Of a stretch of 64,000 nt of DNA, positions 28,406-37,953 are shown one piece after another. Origin of the DNA: Tidjanibacter sp. (GTDB lineage: Bacteria > Bacteroidota > Bacteroidia > Bacteroidales > Rikenellaceae); the NCBI GenBank assembly GCA_017396085.1, contig JAFQNC010000009.1, positions 1 to 64,000 of the forward strand, in the 5' to 3' direction. Made by a program: the position numbers and the translations under genes. The notes under the pieces were generated by a model. That model had not been told where the DNA came from, did not search any database, and worked only from the letters and a program-made list of their open reading frames with translations. The number at the start of each line of letters is the position of its first letter. The first letter of the stretch is position 1.

Positions 28406-30244
28406 CTATTTCACAAACTCGATGACATCGCAGCCATAGGCCTCAACCACCTCGCTGCCACCTGCGACAACGCTCTTGCCGGTGAGGATGCTCCTACCCA
28501 CTGCCCCCTCGGGGATAACCTCCTCGTAGTCGGCCCAAGTGAGTGTGCGACCATCGGCAGCAAAGTTGGTGATGGTCAGCACCACCTTCTGCTCGTTGTG
28601 GCGAGCAAACACATAGAGGTTGTCGGTGCGGTAGAACTGGGTGAGGGCACCACTCTGCACCACAGGCTCTGCGGTGCGGTAGCGCAGCAGGGTGCGGGTG
28701 TGCTCAAAGGCAGCCTGCTCATCGGCAGTGCGGCCTGCGGCGGTAAACTTGTCGTTGGCATCGCCCTTCCAGCCGCCCTCAAACTCATTGCGTGCTCCTC
28801 CGTGGCCCTGCGAGAGGTCGCTGGAGCGCATCATAATCTCCGTACCATAGAGCAGTTGGGGCACGCCACGGGTGGTGGCGATGATGGCCATACCAATCTT
28901 GTACTTTCTCAAATCACCCTCCACCGAGTCGGCAAAACGCTCAATGTCGTGGTTGTCGAGGAAGGTGAGGAGCATATTGGGGTTGCCGTAGAGGAAATCT
29001 TGCACCAACGAGGTGTAGACTCCGTGTCCACCCCACATCCAACCATCGGGCTGTTTGGATAGTCCTTGGGCAATCTTCTCTTGCAGGGGGAAGTCCATAA
29101 CCGAGGGCAGACCACTTGAGTAGCCATCACGGTTGTTGGCTGCACCCTCCCAGTAGGCACAAATGGCAGGAACGGCATTCCAGCACTCGCCCACGATGTT
29201 GAGGTTGGGGTACTCATTGAGTATGGCCCTTGTCCAGCGAGCCATAGCCCACTTGTCGTTGTAGGGGAAGGTGTCCACCCTCAAACCATCCAAATCGGCC
29301 CACTCAATCCACCAGCAGTAGAGTTGGCAGAAGTAGTTGAACACCAGCGGGTTCTCCAAGTTCATATCGGGCATAGAGTAGTCAAACCACCCCTCCTCCA
29401 TCATCTTTTGGTCCCTCTTGGAGCGATTTACGGGGTCGGCCTGCATCATCCAACCGTGGTTGGTGATGAGGGGTTTGTCGCCATTGTGGACCCAGTCGCT
29501 TGAGGGGAAGTCGCCAGCCCACCAGTGGGCGGTGCCGCAGTGGTTGGTTACCACATCAAAGATGAACTTGATGCCCCTCTTGTGTGCCTCGGCCACCATC
29601 TCCTTGTAGAGGTCATTGGAGCCATAGCGGGGGTCGATGTGGTAGTAGTCGGAGCAGGAGTAGCCATGGTAGGAAGCGAAGCCCTCATTGTCGAGCGTGA
29701 GGGGTGTGCTCCAAATGGCCGTTACTCCGAGGTCGGCCAAGTAGTCGAGGTGGTCGATGATACCCTGAATGTCGCCTCCGTGGCGGCCAAAGGGCTCCTG
29801 TCGGTTGCACGGCTCGGCACACTCGGCCACGGTGTCGTTACTCTCATCGCCATTGGCAAACCTATCGGGCATAATCAAGTATACAACATCCTTGGAGGAA
29901 AAACTCTCCCTCTCGGCCGAGCCCTCCCTACGGTTGTCAATGTGGTAGGCAAAGGTGTGTTTCTTGCGACCTTTGGTGAGGGTGATGTTCCAATCGCCGG
30001 CCTTCTTCACATCGAGGTCAAGGAAGAGGTAGTTGGGATTGTCGGTGCGGATGACACTTTTCAGGCGGAGTCCCTCGCCCTCCACGCTAACCTCCGAGCC
30101 TGCAATCTGCTCTCCGTGGAGCATCAGTTGCAGAGGGGTTTTCATATCGGTAAACCACGACAGGGGCTCCACACGGTCCACCTTCTGTGCGCTCAACGAG
30201 AGCGCACAGAGGGCAGCCGCAAGGGTTACAAAAAGTCGTTTCAT
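28406..30244 (-). CDS. susA: SusA-like neopullulanase/alpha-amylase (GH13)
   Basis: SusA cuts imported maltooligosaccharides and cyclodextrins in the periplasm. A signal peptide (MKRLFVTLAAALCALSLSAQ) is followed by a CBM-like N-terminal domain (residues 25-120) and a GH13 barrel. Catalytic regions are visible: DVVTNHCGTAHWW, LDGLRVDTFPYND (nucleophile D), NIVGECWNA (acid/base E) and FLDNHDIERF (third D). The length of 612 residues is close to SusA of Bacteroides thetaiotaomicron. The mature N-terminus has no cysteine, so it should be soluble in the periplasm. It is between the lipoprotein GH13 gene (50-base gap) and malQ. Confidence 0.93.
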   Translation of the reverse strand: MKRLFVTLAAALCALSLSAQKVDRVEPLSWFTDMKTPLQLMLHGEQIAGSEVSVEGEGLRLKSVIRTDNPNYLFLDLDVKKAGDWNITLTKGRKKHTFAYHIDNRREGSAERESFSSKDVVYLIMPDRFANGDESNDTVAECAEPCNRQEPFGRHGGDIQGIIDHLDYLADLGVTAIWSTPLTLDNEGFASYHGYSCSDYYHIDPRYGSNDLYKEMVAEAHKRGIKFIFDVVTNHCGTAHWWAGDFPSSDWVHNGDKPLITNHGWMMQADPVNRSKRDQKMMEEGWFDYSMPDMNLENPLVFNYFCQLYCWWIEWADLDGLRVDTFPYNDKWAMARWTRAILNEYPNLNIVGECWNAVPAICAYWEGAANNRDGYSSGLPSVMDFPLQEKIAQGLSKQPDGWMWGGHGVYTSLVQDFLYGNPNMLLTFLDNHDIERFADSVEGDLRKYKIGMAIIATTRGVPQLLYGTEIMMRSSDLSQGHGGARNEFEGGWKGDANDKFTAAGRTADEQAAFEHTRTLLRYRTAEPVVQSGALTQFYRTDNLYVFARHNEQKVVLTITNFAADGRTLTWADYEEVIPEGAVGRSILTGKSVVAGGSEVVEAYGCDVIEFVK

Positions 30245-30294
30245 AGTGGTTGTGTTTCTTCTTTTTGCGTTAGTTCAACAAGCGAGCGCATCGT

Positions 30295-33200
30295 TTAGTT
30301 CACCCTGCCGAGCACAACATACTCGTGTGCCTTGAGGGTTACGCTGTAGTTGCTACCGAGGGTAACCTTCTCGCCGGTGATGAGGTTGGTCCACTCGCCG
30401 GTCTGGGGTACACTCACGTTGGTTGTGGCGGTAGCGGTCGATTGGTTGGCCACCACGATGACACCACCGTTGTTGTTGCTCAACACAAGTGTTTTGCCGC
30501 CCATTGAGTTACTACCCACATTCCAAGTCTTGCGCTCCTTGTCGCCGGAGTCGGACGAGAAGATTTGCGGATTGTCGGTACGGAAGGAGATAACCTTGCA
30601 GAGGTTCTCATAGAGAGCCTTGCGGTTGGGGTCTTTGTCGTAGCCGAGTTTCCAAGGAATGGGTTTGCGGTGGGTGCGGTAGTCGCCCAACTCGCCCTTG
30701 TCGTTCATTTCGATGGAGTAGTCGTAGGCCAACTCGCCAAACTGCCACATCATCTTGGTGTAGGGCGAGAGGTAAACGAGTGCATAAAGACCTGTGAGTT
30801 GGTTCACGGCATTCTGCGACACAAAGCCGGTCTTGAGAGGTGCTTGGCCAAAGTTCTTCACCTTGTAGCCCACGCGCTCCTCATCGTGGCTCTCTGCAAA
30901 GCCCACGCGGCCGTAGGCACTGACGTGGGAGAAGTTGTCCTTGCCAGCCCAACCCATACCGCTCTCCATCGAGGCCTCGTTTGCATTGCGCCAGAGCATA
31001 ATGCCCTTGTAGGAAGCAAGTTCGTTCTCCTCACTACTATCGCAGAAGTGCTCAAAGATGATGTAGGCATCCTCGCCACCCTCTGCTGCACGGATAGCAT
31101 CGGCATACTCTTTCAACCAGCCGATACGCTGTGCGGAGTAGCCACCAGCATCGTAGTTGCCGGGGTTCTGCACGATACCCTTGGTGAGGTCGAAGCGGTA
31201 GCCGTCAATGTTGTACTCCTCAAGCCAGAAGGCCAACACCTCCTTGATGTAGGAGCGGGTCTTGGGATAGTCGTGGCGCAGGTCGTGATAGACACTCCAG
31301 TTGTGGGGTGCGTCCACGTTGAAGAAGGGGTTGTCCGAAGCGGTCTTGTTGGTTGCAGAATTCCACCACATCTTCGCCCACGGGAACTGGCCGGTAGTGT
31401 GGTTGAACACCACGTCAAGAATCACGGCAATGCCCCTCCTGTGGCACTCGTCCACAAACCTCTTGTACTCATCCTTCGGACCATAGGCCTTGTCGGGAGC
31501 GAAGTAGAAGCAGGGGTTGTAGCCCCACGAGTCGTTGCCGTCAAACTCCTGTACGGGCATAAGCTCAATGGCGTTCACGCCGAGTTTGTCCAGATAGTCA
31601 AGTTTGTCGATAGCGGCACGGAGAGTACCCTCCTCGGTGAAGTCGCGCAACAGCAACTCATAGATAACCAGCGAGTGGCGGTTGGGGCGTTTGAAATCAC
31701 TCACCTGCCAAGCATATTGCTTGGTGGAGGTGGTGAACACCGAGACGATGTCGGTGGTCTGTGTGGGATATGCTTTCAGGTTGGGATAAATCTCGGTGGG
31801 AACACCGCCAACTTGGTTAATCCACTTGTCATTCCACGGGTCGAGAATCTTCTCGCAGTAGGGGTCGCCAACTTTGATGGTGCCATCCACAAGGAACTGG
31901 TAGCCATACTCTGTTTCGGGCTGCAGGTCGCTCACGGTGGTCCAGAAGTAATCACCGTCTTTCTTCATCATATAGGCGTTGGAAGGTGCGTAGGCATTGA
32001 AGTCGCCAAGGAGCACCACCTGCTGTTTGCCGGGGGCGTAGAGCACGAAGGTTGCCTCGCTACCGCTCACAGTAACGCCATCCTTTGCACCTGCGGGACG
32101 GGCTGCGCTTTGGGTTGCACCAAGTGCAGCCACCGAAACACTCTCCACAATGCTCTCGCCCTTGTCGTTGGTGGCGGTAGCGGTAAAGAGCATATCACAA
32201 GGCTCGGCAACGGTGTAGTCATAGACGATTTCGTCATCCTCAACACTAACAACCTGCGAGCCATTAAGGTCAAGAGCCAGCGTGGTGGCATTTTGGGCCA
32301 CAACCTTCACACTCACCTTCTCGCCCACTTTGTAGAGTTCGCCGTGGGTGGGAGAAACAAACGACACAGCCAACGCATCGGCATCCACAAGGTCCACGAA
32401 GATGTCGTTGCCATTGTTCTTAACCTCAGGCGAGCCCGATGCTCCACGGAACACAAAGGCGAGCGACACAATCTCCTCACCTTGGGGCACGCCATAGAAT
32501 GCCCTTGCGCCGTAGGGGATAACCATTGCATAGATGCCGTTACCCACGTGGGTGAGTTTGCAGTCATCTGCGTTCACACCCCAGTCGTGTTTCACATATT
32601 TCCAATCGCCGGGGCCCGTACTCAGGTTGGTAATCACACCGGTGTGGGCATAGAGAGCCTCACCGGCCTTCACATCGGTGCCTTGGGTGTTCACAACCAC
32701 CACAACATCATCGGTGTTGTCGGAAATCATCTCCGGCAGGGTAGCAACAAGAGGCCACTCAAGCGAGGGGTCCACATCGCTAATGGTGTAGGAATCCCTG
32801 ATAATCACATCGTTGTCGATGCGGTCGAACTCCATACCCTCGTTCTCCAACACCCAGTCGCTGATGGTGGGAGTGAATTGTGTGGGGTGGCTCTCGTTCT
32901 CAAGCGAGAGAGTTGCCACATAGGCCTTGCCCGACTCAAAGGCAGTGGGGGCGGCGTTGAACTGGAAGAGTTTTTCCGACTCGGACACGATGGTTACCAT
33001 TGTGGCGTCTGTAACGCTCTGGGGAGCAACCATCAGCACATAGGCAGCCTTGCCGTCAATGGTTACAGCGGCAGGTGTGAATGTCTGCTTGGTGTTGCTG
33101 GAGATAATCTTGTCCTCCTCCCACTTGTAGGTTACGATGTCCGAGAGGTTGGACACGCTGATTTGGGCAATCTTCTCCCCATTGGGGTTATCAATCATCA

Positions 33201-33717
33201 TCACAAACTTCGAGAGAAGGTGTTTGAAGGGGAGGTTTACACTCTTCTTGGTGGGTTTGCTCTTGGTCACGGCAAACATCAAGTCGCTCTCCTTGTAGGC
33301 AGCCTCGGTGCTCTGGTCGGTTTTGAGCGCAAAGGCATAGCCCATACCTGCCGAGTAGGAGCCCCTCGACCAGTAGGGCGAGTAGGCAACCAGTGCAGCC
33401 TCAACATCGCTGTCGGCGTGCCAATACCTCGTTTGGGTGGAGGTAAACTTGCCTGCCGAGTAGGTAAACTTACCATTGTTCAGGTGCAACTTGGTAGGGG
33501 TAATGATGTGCAAACCAATGGCATCGCCCTCCTCAAAGGAGGTGTCGGTGGTGCCGGCACTGTTTGCCTCAAAGTTCTCAATGGTGGCGGAGATAGAGAT
33601 GGCTGTTTTGCCAACCTCGTCCTCATCCACTTGGTCCTTACAAGAGGTCATAAGCACACCCGCTGCAACCAACAGGAGGCTCATAATCTTCATTGTGCTA
33701 AAAAATGTCCTTTTCAT
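30295..33717 (-). CDS. Surface GH13 amylase/pullulanase lipoprotein with N-terminal fimbrillin-like module
   Basis: The 1140-residue protein has a lipoprotein signal (lipobox VLMTSCKD) followed by acidic residues, so it should be shown at the cell surface and make the first cuts in starch, the job of SusG in Bacteroides. Residues about 40-290 (SFEEGDAIGLHIIT, YSPYWSRGSY, SDLMFAVTKSKPT, LPFKHLLSKFV) look like an Mfa/FimA-type fimbrillin module. Then come starch-binding-like beta domains, a CBM48-like domain (ATFVLYAPGKQQVVLLGDFN) and a GH13 barrel with DVVFNHTTGQ, IDGYRFDLTKG (nucleophile), IIFEHFCDSSE (acid/base) and FAESHDEERV. Exact specificity (alpha-1,4 or alpha-1,6) is not decidable by eye. 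It follows the sugar transporter by 33 bases. Confidence 0.88.
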   Translation of the reverse strand: MKRTFFSTMKIMSLLLVAAGVLMTSCKDQVDEDEVGKTAISISATIENFEANSAGTTDTSFEEGDAIGLHIITPTKLHLNNGKFTYSAGKFTSTQTRYWHADSDVEAALVAYSPYWSRGSYSAGMGYAFALKTDQSTEAAYKESDLMFAVTKSKPTKKSVNLPFKHLLSKFVMMIDNPNGEKIAQISVSNLSDIVTYKWEEDKIISSNTKQTFTPAAVTIDGKAAYVLMVAPQSVTDATMVTIVSESEKLFQFNAAPTAFESGKAYVATLSLENESHPTQFTPTISDWVLENEGMEFDRIDNDVIIRDSYTISDVDPSLEWPLVATLPEMISDNTDDVVVVVNTQGTDVKAGEALYAHTGVITNLSTGPGDWKYVKHDWGVNADDCKLTHVGNGIYAMVIPYGARAFYGVPQGEEIVSLAFVFRGASGSPEVKNNGNDIFVDLVDADALAVSFVSPTHGELYKVGEKVSVKVVAQNATTLALDLNGSQVVSVEDDEIVYDYTVAEPCDMLFTATATNDKGESIVESVSVAALGATQSAARPAGAKDGVTVSGSEATFVLYAPGKQQVVLLGDFNAYAPSNAYMMKKDGDYFWTTVSDLQPETEYGYQFLVDGTIKVGDPYCEKILDPWNDKWINQVGGVPTEIYPNLKAYPTQTTDIVSVFTTSTKQYAWQVSDFKRPNRHSLVIYELLLRDFTEEGTLRAAIDKLDYLDKLGVNAIELMPVQEFDGNDSWGYNPCFYFAPDKAYGPKDEYKRFVDECHRRGIAVILDVVFNHTTGQFPWAKMWWNSATNKTASDNPFFNVDAPHNWSVYHDLRHDYPKTRSYIKEVLAFWLEEYNIDGYRFDLTKGIVQNPGNYDAGGYSAQRIGWLKEYADAIRAAEGGEDAYIIFEHFCDSSEENELASYKGIMLWRNANEASMESGMGWAGKDNFSHVSAYGRVGFAESHDEERVGYKVKNFGQAPLKTGFVSQNAVNQLTGLYALVYLSPYTKMMWQFGELAYDYSIEMNDKGELGDYRTHRKPIPWKLGYDKDPNRKALYENLCKVISFRTDNPQIFSSDSGDKERKTWNVGSNSMGGKTLVLSNNNGGVIVVANQSTATATTNVSVPQTGEWTNLITGEKVTLGSNYSVTLKAHEYVVLGRVN

Positions 33718-33750
33718 AGCGTGAGAATATTGTTTTTTGTGATTTTTTCT

Positions 33751-35112
33751 CTATTTCGAGGCTTTCTTCGTGGTGATGCCGAACACTGCCAGCGCACCGA
33801 GCAGCAGCGAAATGCCCGCAATCACGAGCATCACACCCTGACCACTCTGTACTGCGCTACCATTTGCAAGGGTTACCATCTCGCCACCAAAGGTCTTGAA
33901 GAGGAAGCCACCCACAAGTGCTGCCACAATCTGGGGCAGGCAGATGGTGCAGTTGAAGAGGCCCAAGTAGGTACCCATTGCCTTACCCGAGAGCGAGTTG
34001 GTGAGCATCGCAAAGGGCATAGCCAACATTGCGGCCCAAGCGCAACCAATCAGCAGGAACGACACAAAGAGCAGGTATTGATTGTGGATGAAGAAGGTCG
34101 AAATGAAACCTGCGGCACCCAACACAAGGCTCAACGAGTAGCCCACCTTCTCACTACGGAACAAGGGAAGTACAAGGGCCCACAGGATGGAGCCGATGGC
34201 CTGCACGGCAAACAGCACACCTGTCCAGTCGCCTGCGCTCTGGAACTCGGCCGACTTGGCATCCACGGTACCCCACACGTTCTCGGCAATGGCACCGGTG
34301 GTGTTGTTCCACATATAGAGGAATGCAAACCAGCAGAAGAACTGCACAAGGCCAATCTGCCAGAAAGCTTTGGGAGCGTGTACCAAAAGTTTGAAAATGT
34401 TGCTCTTCTCTTTTTTGTCCTCCTCGGCCTCGGGCTGGAGGTTGTGGAATTTGGCATACTCCTCGGGGTTCATCTCCTTCACGGTGGCACCGGTGTAGAG
34501 CACACAGAGGATGAGGATGATGGCGCCGATGTAGAACGACCACGTTACCGAAGGGGGAATCATACCCTCGGGTGCGGTGTTCTTGATACCAATCCAAGTG
34601 AACAGATAGGGGAAGACATAGCCCACCAGCGAGCCGGCATTGCAGAGCAGGCTCTGGATGGAATAGGCCTTTGTTTTCTGCTCCTCATTGACCATATCGC
34701 CCACCATCATCTTGAATGGCTGCATAGCCATATTGATGGATGTGTCGAGCAGCATCAGCATAATGGCACCAAAGCCGAGTGCGGCCTTCACGGTGAGGTT
34801 GAAACTACCCGAGTTGGGCAGCAGTGCCATAACGATAACGGCCACAATGGAGCCCACATAGAGGTAGGGTTTGCGGCGACCGAGGCGGCACCAAGTCCTA
34901 TCGCTGAGCGAGCCAACGATGGGCTGCACAATCATACCCATAAGCGGGGGCAGCACCCAGAAGAAGCTCAACGTGTGCGGGTCGGCACCCAAAGTTGCAA
35001 AAATACGGCTAATGTTGGCGCTTTGCAGAGCATAGGCAATCTGCACACCAAAGAACCCGAAACTCAGGTTCCACATCTGTCTGAACGAAAGATTTGGTTT
35101 AGTATGTCCCAT
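33751..35112 (-). CDS. MFS sugar transporter (SLC45/maltose permease-like)
   Basis: This inner-membrane carrier probably brings maltose or maltooligosaccharides into the cytoplasm by cation symport. The 453-residue protein has about 12 hydrophobic segments, an N-terminal signature (MWNLSFGFFGVQIAYALQ) and the motif GSLSDRTWCRLGRRKPYL between helices 2 and 3, typical of the sucrose/maltose (SLC45-like) branch of the major facilitator superfamily. A charged loop near residue 225 (EAEEDKKEKS) separates the halves. It is the first gene of the minus-strand operon with the GH13 lipoprotein, susA and malQ, which supports an alpha-glucan substrate. Confidence 0.9.
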   Translation of the reverse strand: MGHTKPNLSFRQMWNLSFGFFGVQIAYALQSANISRIFATLGADPHTLSFFWVLPPLMGMIVQPIVGSLSDRTWCRLGRRKPYLYVGSIVAVIVMALLPNSGSFNLTVKAALGFGAIMLMLLDTSINMAMQPFKMMVGDMVNEEQKTKAYSIQSLLCNAGSLVGYVFPYLFTWIGIKNTAPEGMIPPSVTWSFYIGAIILILCVLYTGATVKEMNPEEYAKFHNLQPEAEEDKKEKSNIFKLLVHAPKAFWQIGLVQFFCWFAFLYMWNNTTGAIAENVWGTVDAKSAEFQSAGDWTGVLFAVQAIGSILWALVLPLFRSEKVGYSLSLVLGAAGFISTFFIHNQYLLFVSFLLIGCAWAAMLAMPFAMLTNSLSGKAMGTYLGLFNCTICLPQIVAALVGGFLFKTFGGEMVTLANGSAVQSGQGVMLVIAGISLLLGALAVFGITTKKASK

Positions 35113-35337
35113 TGGTTTTGTAAGGTTTTATATTTTGTTAGTTTTGTTTCGGCCCTAAAAAGCTCTGCAATATACTAATTATATATAAATATAAGGTGTA
35201 GTTGCACGATTTTGGCAGACGAGCGGGCGATTTAGACTGACGGAGCAAAACAAAATTGGGGCTGAAAATTGCATTTTTCAACAAAAAGCCATACCTTTAC
35301 AAACCCTAAAACCCTAATTACACAAGAAAGCCTACTT

Positions 35338-36501
35338 ATGAAAAAGAGCCTTGTCATCAAAATGCTGTTGGTGGCTATTTTCACCATCACATCACTCTCT
35401 GCGTATGGAAGCGTATATTACAGATACGATGTCGAGTATACTACCGATGTGTATGAGCAACCGTCAAAGAAGTCAAAGGTTATTGGTCGGATAAAAAAAG
35501 GCAACAACAGAATTCAGACCGACTACGAAATCGTTCCCGAATATGCTCCTACCGGACACGAGTGGATGAAAATTCCTTTTAATGGAGGTTTTGGGTATGT
35601 GGATGGAAATGCCTTGTATTTTGACAGCGTCATCAAGACGGGCGAAGATGCCGACAACTACTTTGTAACGTGGAAGGCAGTGAGTAAAAAGTTGGGCTAT
35701 TACGACAACTACGACAATTTCACCGAAGAGCAACACGAGGAGATTGGCAAAACAGCGGCGGCCCTACAAGCGATTGCCGTACTCCTGATGCTGATAGCTT
35801 TTGCCCTTGTTTATTTCATCAAGAAGGGTAACGTTGGTTGGGTTTCGGCTCTATCTCTGCTGACAATTGCCTCGTTGATTATTGCCGTCCAACAAGTCTA
35901 CCTCTTCCACACCGATTTTGCGAGTGTCTGGCGCTACGTTTTTGACTGGAGAGGGTGGGATACAATTCTCCCCATTATCGTGGCACTCAGTGCCTATGCA
36001 TTGATTTATTACACGCTCGGCAACATAAACAAATCCAAAGGAGATAAAATCAAATGGAAGACCGGTATGCTCATTTCGCTGGCAGGGGCGGCGTTGCTCG
36101 ACTTGGATAGGAGGCTGTGTTGGTATGCAGACACCGAGATTCTGATTGGCACCGCTGTTGCACAATTTTTATTCTGCATATACATTGCAGTAAAATGTAA
36201 ACCATTCGCAACGTCAATTCCAACAGTAGTTGCGTGGTTAATCATATCTTTTGTATTGCTGCACTTGGGATTCATAATCTGTGGCCTTATCGGCATACTT
36301 TCCGGCATCATCGCGTGTTTTGCACTTCTATCACTCCTTGTCATCATCTACAATGCGTTACCGAGGTCGGCCGGATTGTTGGTGGATGCAGCAGGAACCG
36401 TCATTGGTCTTTTGAAGCAACGCCTGACGGGTGGATATGTAGACGAAAAAGGAAACAAATATCGTGATGCCGGACGCGGCAAAGTTGTGAAAGAGAAATA
36501 G
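35338..36501 (+). CDS. Membrane protein with extracytoplasmic SH3-like domain
   Basis: The function is unknown. A signal peptide (MKKSLVIKMLLVAIFTITSL) is followed by an SH3b-like region (YRYDVEYTTDVYEQPSKKSK, then GYVDGNALYFD) that often binds cell-wall peptides, and then about seven hydrophobic segments. The ATG at 35338 (not an in-frame ATG at 35269) gives this clean signal sequence. It is the first gene of a likely four-gene operon with a small membrane protein, a LytS-type kinase and a LytTR regulator (gaps of 42, 54 and -4 bases), so it may sense envelope state for that pair; this is inference. Confidence 0.75.
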   Translation: MKKSLVIKMLLVAIFTITSLSAYGSVYYRYDVEYTTDVYEQPSKKSKVIGRIKKGNNRIQTDYEIVPEYAPTGHEWMKIPFNGGFGYVDGNALYFDSVIKTGEDADNYFVTWKAVSKKLGYYDNYDNFTEEQHEEIGKTAAALQAIAVLLMLIAFALVYFIKKGNVGWVSALSLLTIASLIIAVQQVYLFHTDFASVWRYVFDWRGWDTILPIIVALSAYALIYYTLGNINKSKGDKIKWKTGMLISLAGAALLDLDRRLCWYADTEILIGTAVAQFLFCIYIAVKCKPFATSIPTVVAWLIISFVLLHLGFIICGLIGILSGIIACFALLSLLVIIYNALPRSAGLLVDAAGTVIGLLKQRLTGGYVDEKGNKYRDAGRGKVVKEK

Positions 36502-36543
36502 AACACAGAAATTTAGCCGAACCTAAAACCTCACTTAACCACT

Positions 36544-36894
36544 ATGGACGCTAAACTAAAAAAGTGCTCGTGGATTATCCACCCTATGGCACTCGCCCAC
36601 GCAGTCTCCTCATTCCTGCTCGGACGACTTGGGCTCTCGGATGAGATTTTACTCTCGTTGCTCTCCATATCAACCATCGTTCTGGTATGCTATGTCTATG
36701 GGCTCCCACTGGAGGTGTCGGCCGCACTGGCCGCATTGTGCTGCTTTGCAGCCTTCTACCTCGGCACCCTCGGTGGTCGCTGGCTCAACGCCTCCGGCCT
36801 ACCATTCCTCAACACCTATTCCAGCGAAATAACCACATTTCTCGTTACGGAGGTGATGGGCTGGGCAACGGTTGTCATCGCCAAAAAGCGATAG
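36544..36894 (+). CDS. Small membrane protein
   Basis: This 116-residue protein has three or four hydrophobic segments (for example ISTIVLVCYVYGLPLEVSAA and ALCCFAAFYLGTLGGRW) and no recognised domain. Its place directly upstream of the histidine kinase, in the same direction and with short gaps, suggests it belongs to the same signalling unit. Function unknown. Confidence 0.7.
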   Translation: MDAKLKKCSWIIHPMALAHAVSSFLLGRLGLSDEILLSLLSISTIVLVCYVYGLPLEVSAALAALCCFAAFYLGTLGGRWLNASGLPFLNTYSSEITTFLVTEVMGWATVVIAKKR

Positions 36895-36948
36895 GCAACC
36901 CTCCGCCCCACCACACAAACAACAACACCACAAAAAACTACACCAACG

Positions 36949-37953
36949 ATGCCCAAAGACCTGCGCCGACTCATTGCCGTGATAGTCTCCATTCTGCTGC
37001 TGCGAATTGGACTCGTGAGCATCTATCGCTACTTTGAGGAGAGCGGTGGGTTTGAGCTGTTTTTCACCTTCCGCAGCATCTTTCTCGACCCTCTAAACCT
37101 GCCCGTAACCCTCTCGCTCACACTGCTTTTGGGCTATGCGGTCAATAACATCAAATGGTGCAACATCCATCTCGCCACACGAATCCTCTCTCGGGTAGTC
37201 ATTGTACTGCTAAGTTCGGTCGTTGCCACCTCCATTGCTTCGGTCAAAATCGGGTGTGAAGGTTTTGGTGTCGAGTGGTACTCGTTGCTCTTTACGGCCG
37301 CCCTCGGCAACATCATCATCCTGCTCGTTTTCTATGTGTGGCTGTGGTTCCGCTCCTCGCGCACCTATGTGTCCAAGGTGATTGCCAAAAACAAGCGCAC
37401 GCAGTATCAATACGCCCAACTCAAACGACAACTCGACCCCCACTTCCTCTTCAACAGCCTCTCCATCCTCGACTACCTCGTGCAGGAGAAGCAGACCGAA
37501 AGGGCCAGCGACTACATCAAAAAACTCGCCAACATCTACCGCTACCTGCTCAAGCAGGAGGATTATGTTACGGTGGAGCTCAACAAAGAACTCGACTTCG
37601 TACACCTCTACACCGATGTTATGAGGGAACGATTTTTGGATAGTTTTGAGGTGCGGTTGGACATTAAAGAGGCCGATTTGGGCAAAAAAGTCATCCCCTG
37701 TGCGCTCCAGATTTTGGTGGAAAACGCCTTCAAGCACAATGCCGTGGGACCCACCAGCAAACTCGTCATTGAGATTTACAGCGAGGAGGGCCGAGTGGTG
37801 GTGCGCAACAACATCAACCCCAAGCACACACCCTCCGACTCCAATGGCGTGGGACTGAAAAACCTGCGCGAACAATACAACGTGTTGGCCGACAAGAGTA
37901 TTGAGGTCGCCAACGACAACAAACATTTCACCGTAAAAATTCCACTACTATGA
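36949..37953 (+). CDS. LytS/YehU-type membrane sensor histidine kinase
   Basis: The N-terminal 140 residues hold about four transmembrane helices. The cytoplasmic part is a His_kinase domain with the phosphorylatable histidine in LKRQLDPHFLFNSLSILDYL, followed by the ATPase part with the N-box ILVENAFKHNAVG and G-box DSNGVGLKNLREQY. This layout belongs to kinases that pair with LytTR regulators. The stop codon TGA overlaps the ATG of the regulator gene (ATGA), which indicates translational coupling. It is one of only two genes here that end in TGA. Confidence 0.92.
   Translation: MPKDLRRLIAVIVSILLLRIGLVSIYRYFEESGGFELFFTFRSIFLDPLNLPVTLSLTLLLGYAVNNIKWCNIHLATRILSRVVIVLLSSVVATSIASVKIGCEGFGVEWYSLLFTAALGNIIILLVFYVWLWFRSSRTYVSKVIAKNKRTQYQYAQLKRQLDPHFLFNSLSILDYLVQEKQTERASDYIKKLANIYRYLLKQEDYVTVELNKELDFVHLYTDVMRERFLDSFEVRLDIKEADLGKKVIPCALQILVENAFKHNAVGPTSKLVIEIYSEEGRVVVRNNINPKHTPSDSNGVGLKNLREQYNVLADKSIEVANDNKHFTVKIPLL

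Noticed and set aside
30565..35178. A 1537-codon open frame antisense to the GH13 and transporter genes
   Set aside because: It is a shadow frame. The real minus-strand genes have clear families and catalytic motifs; the long antisense frame arises because codons TTA, CTA and TCA are rare in them. Its translation has no domain and crosses gene boundaries. Similar shadows cover susD/susE (19437-22838), pnp (9256-11652) and the OmpA/TPR lipoprotein (11564-13555).
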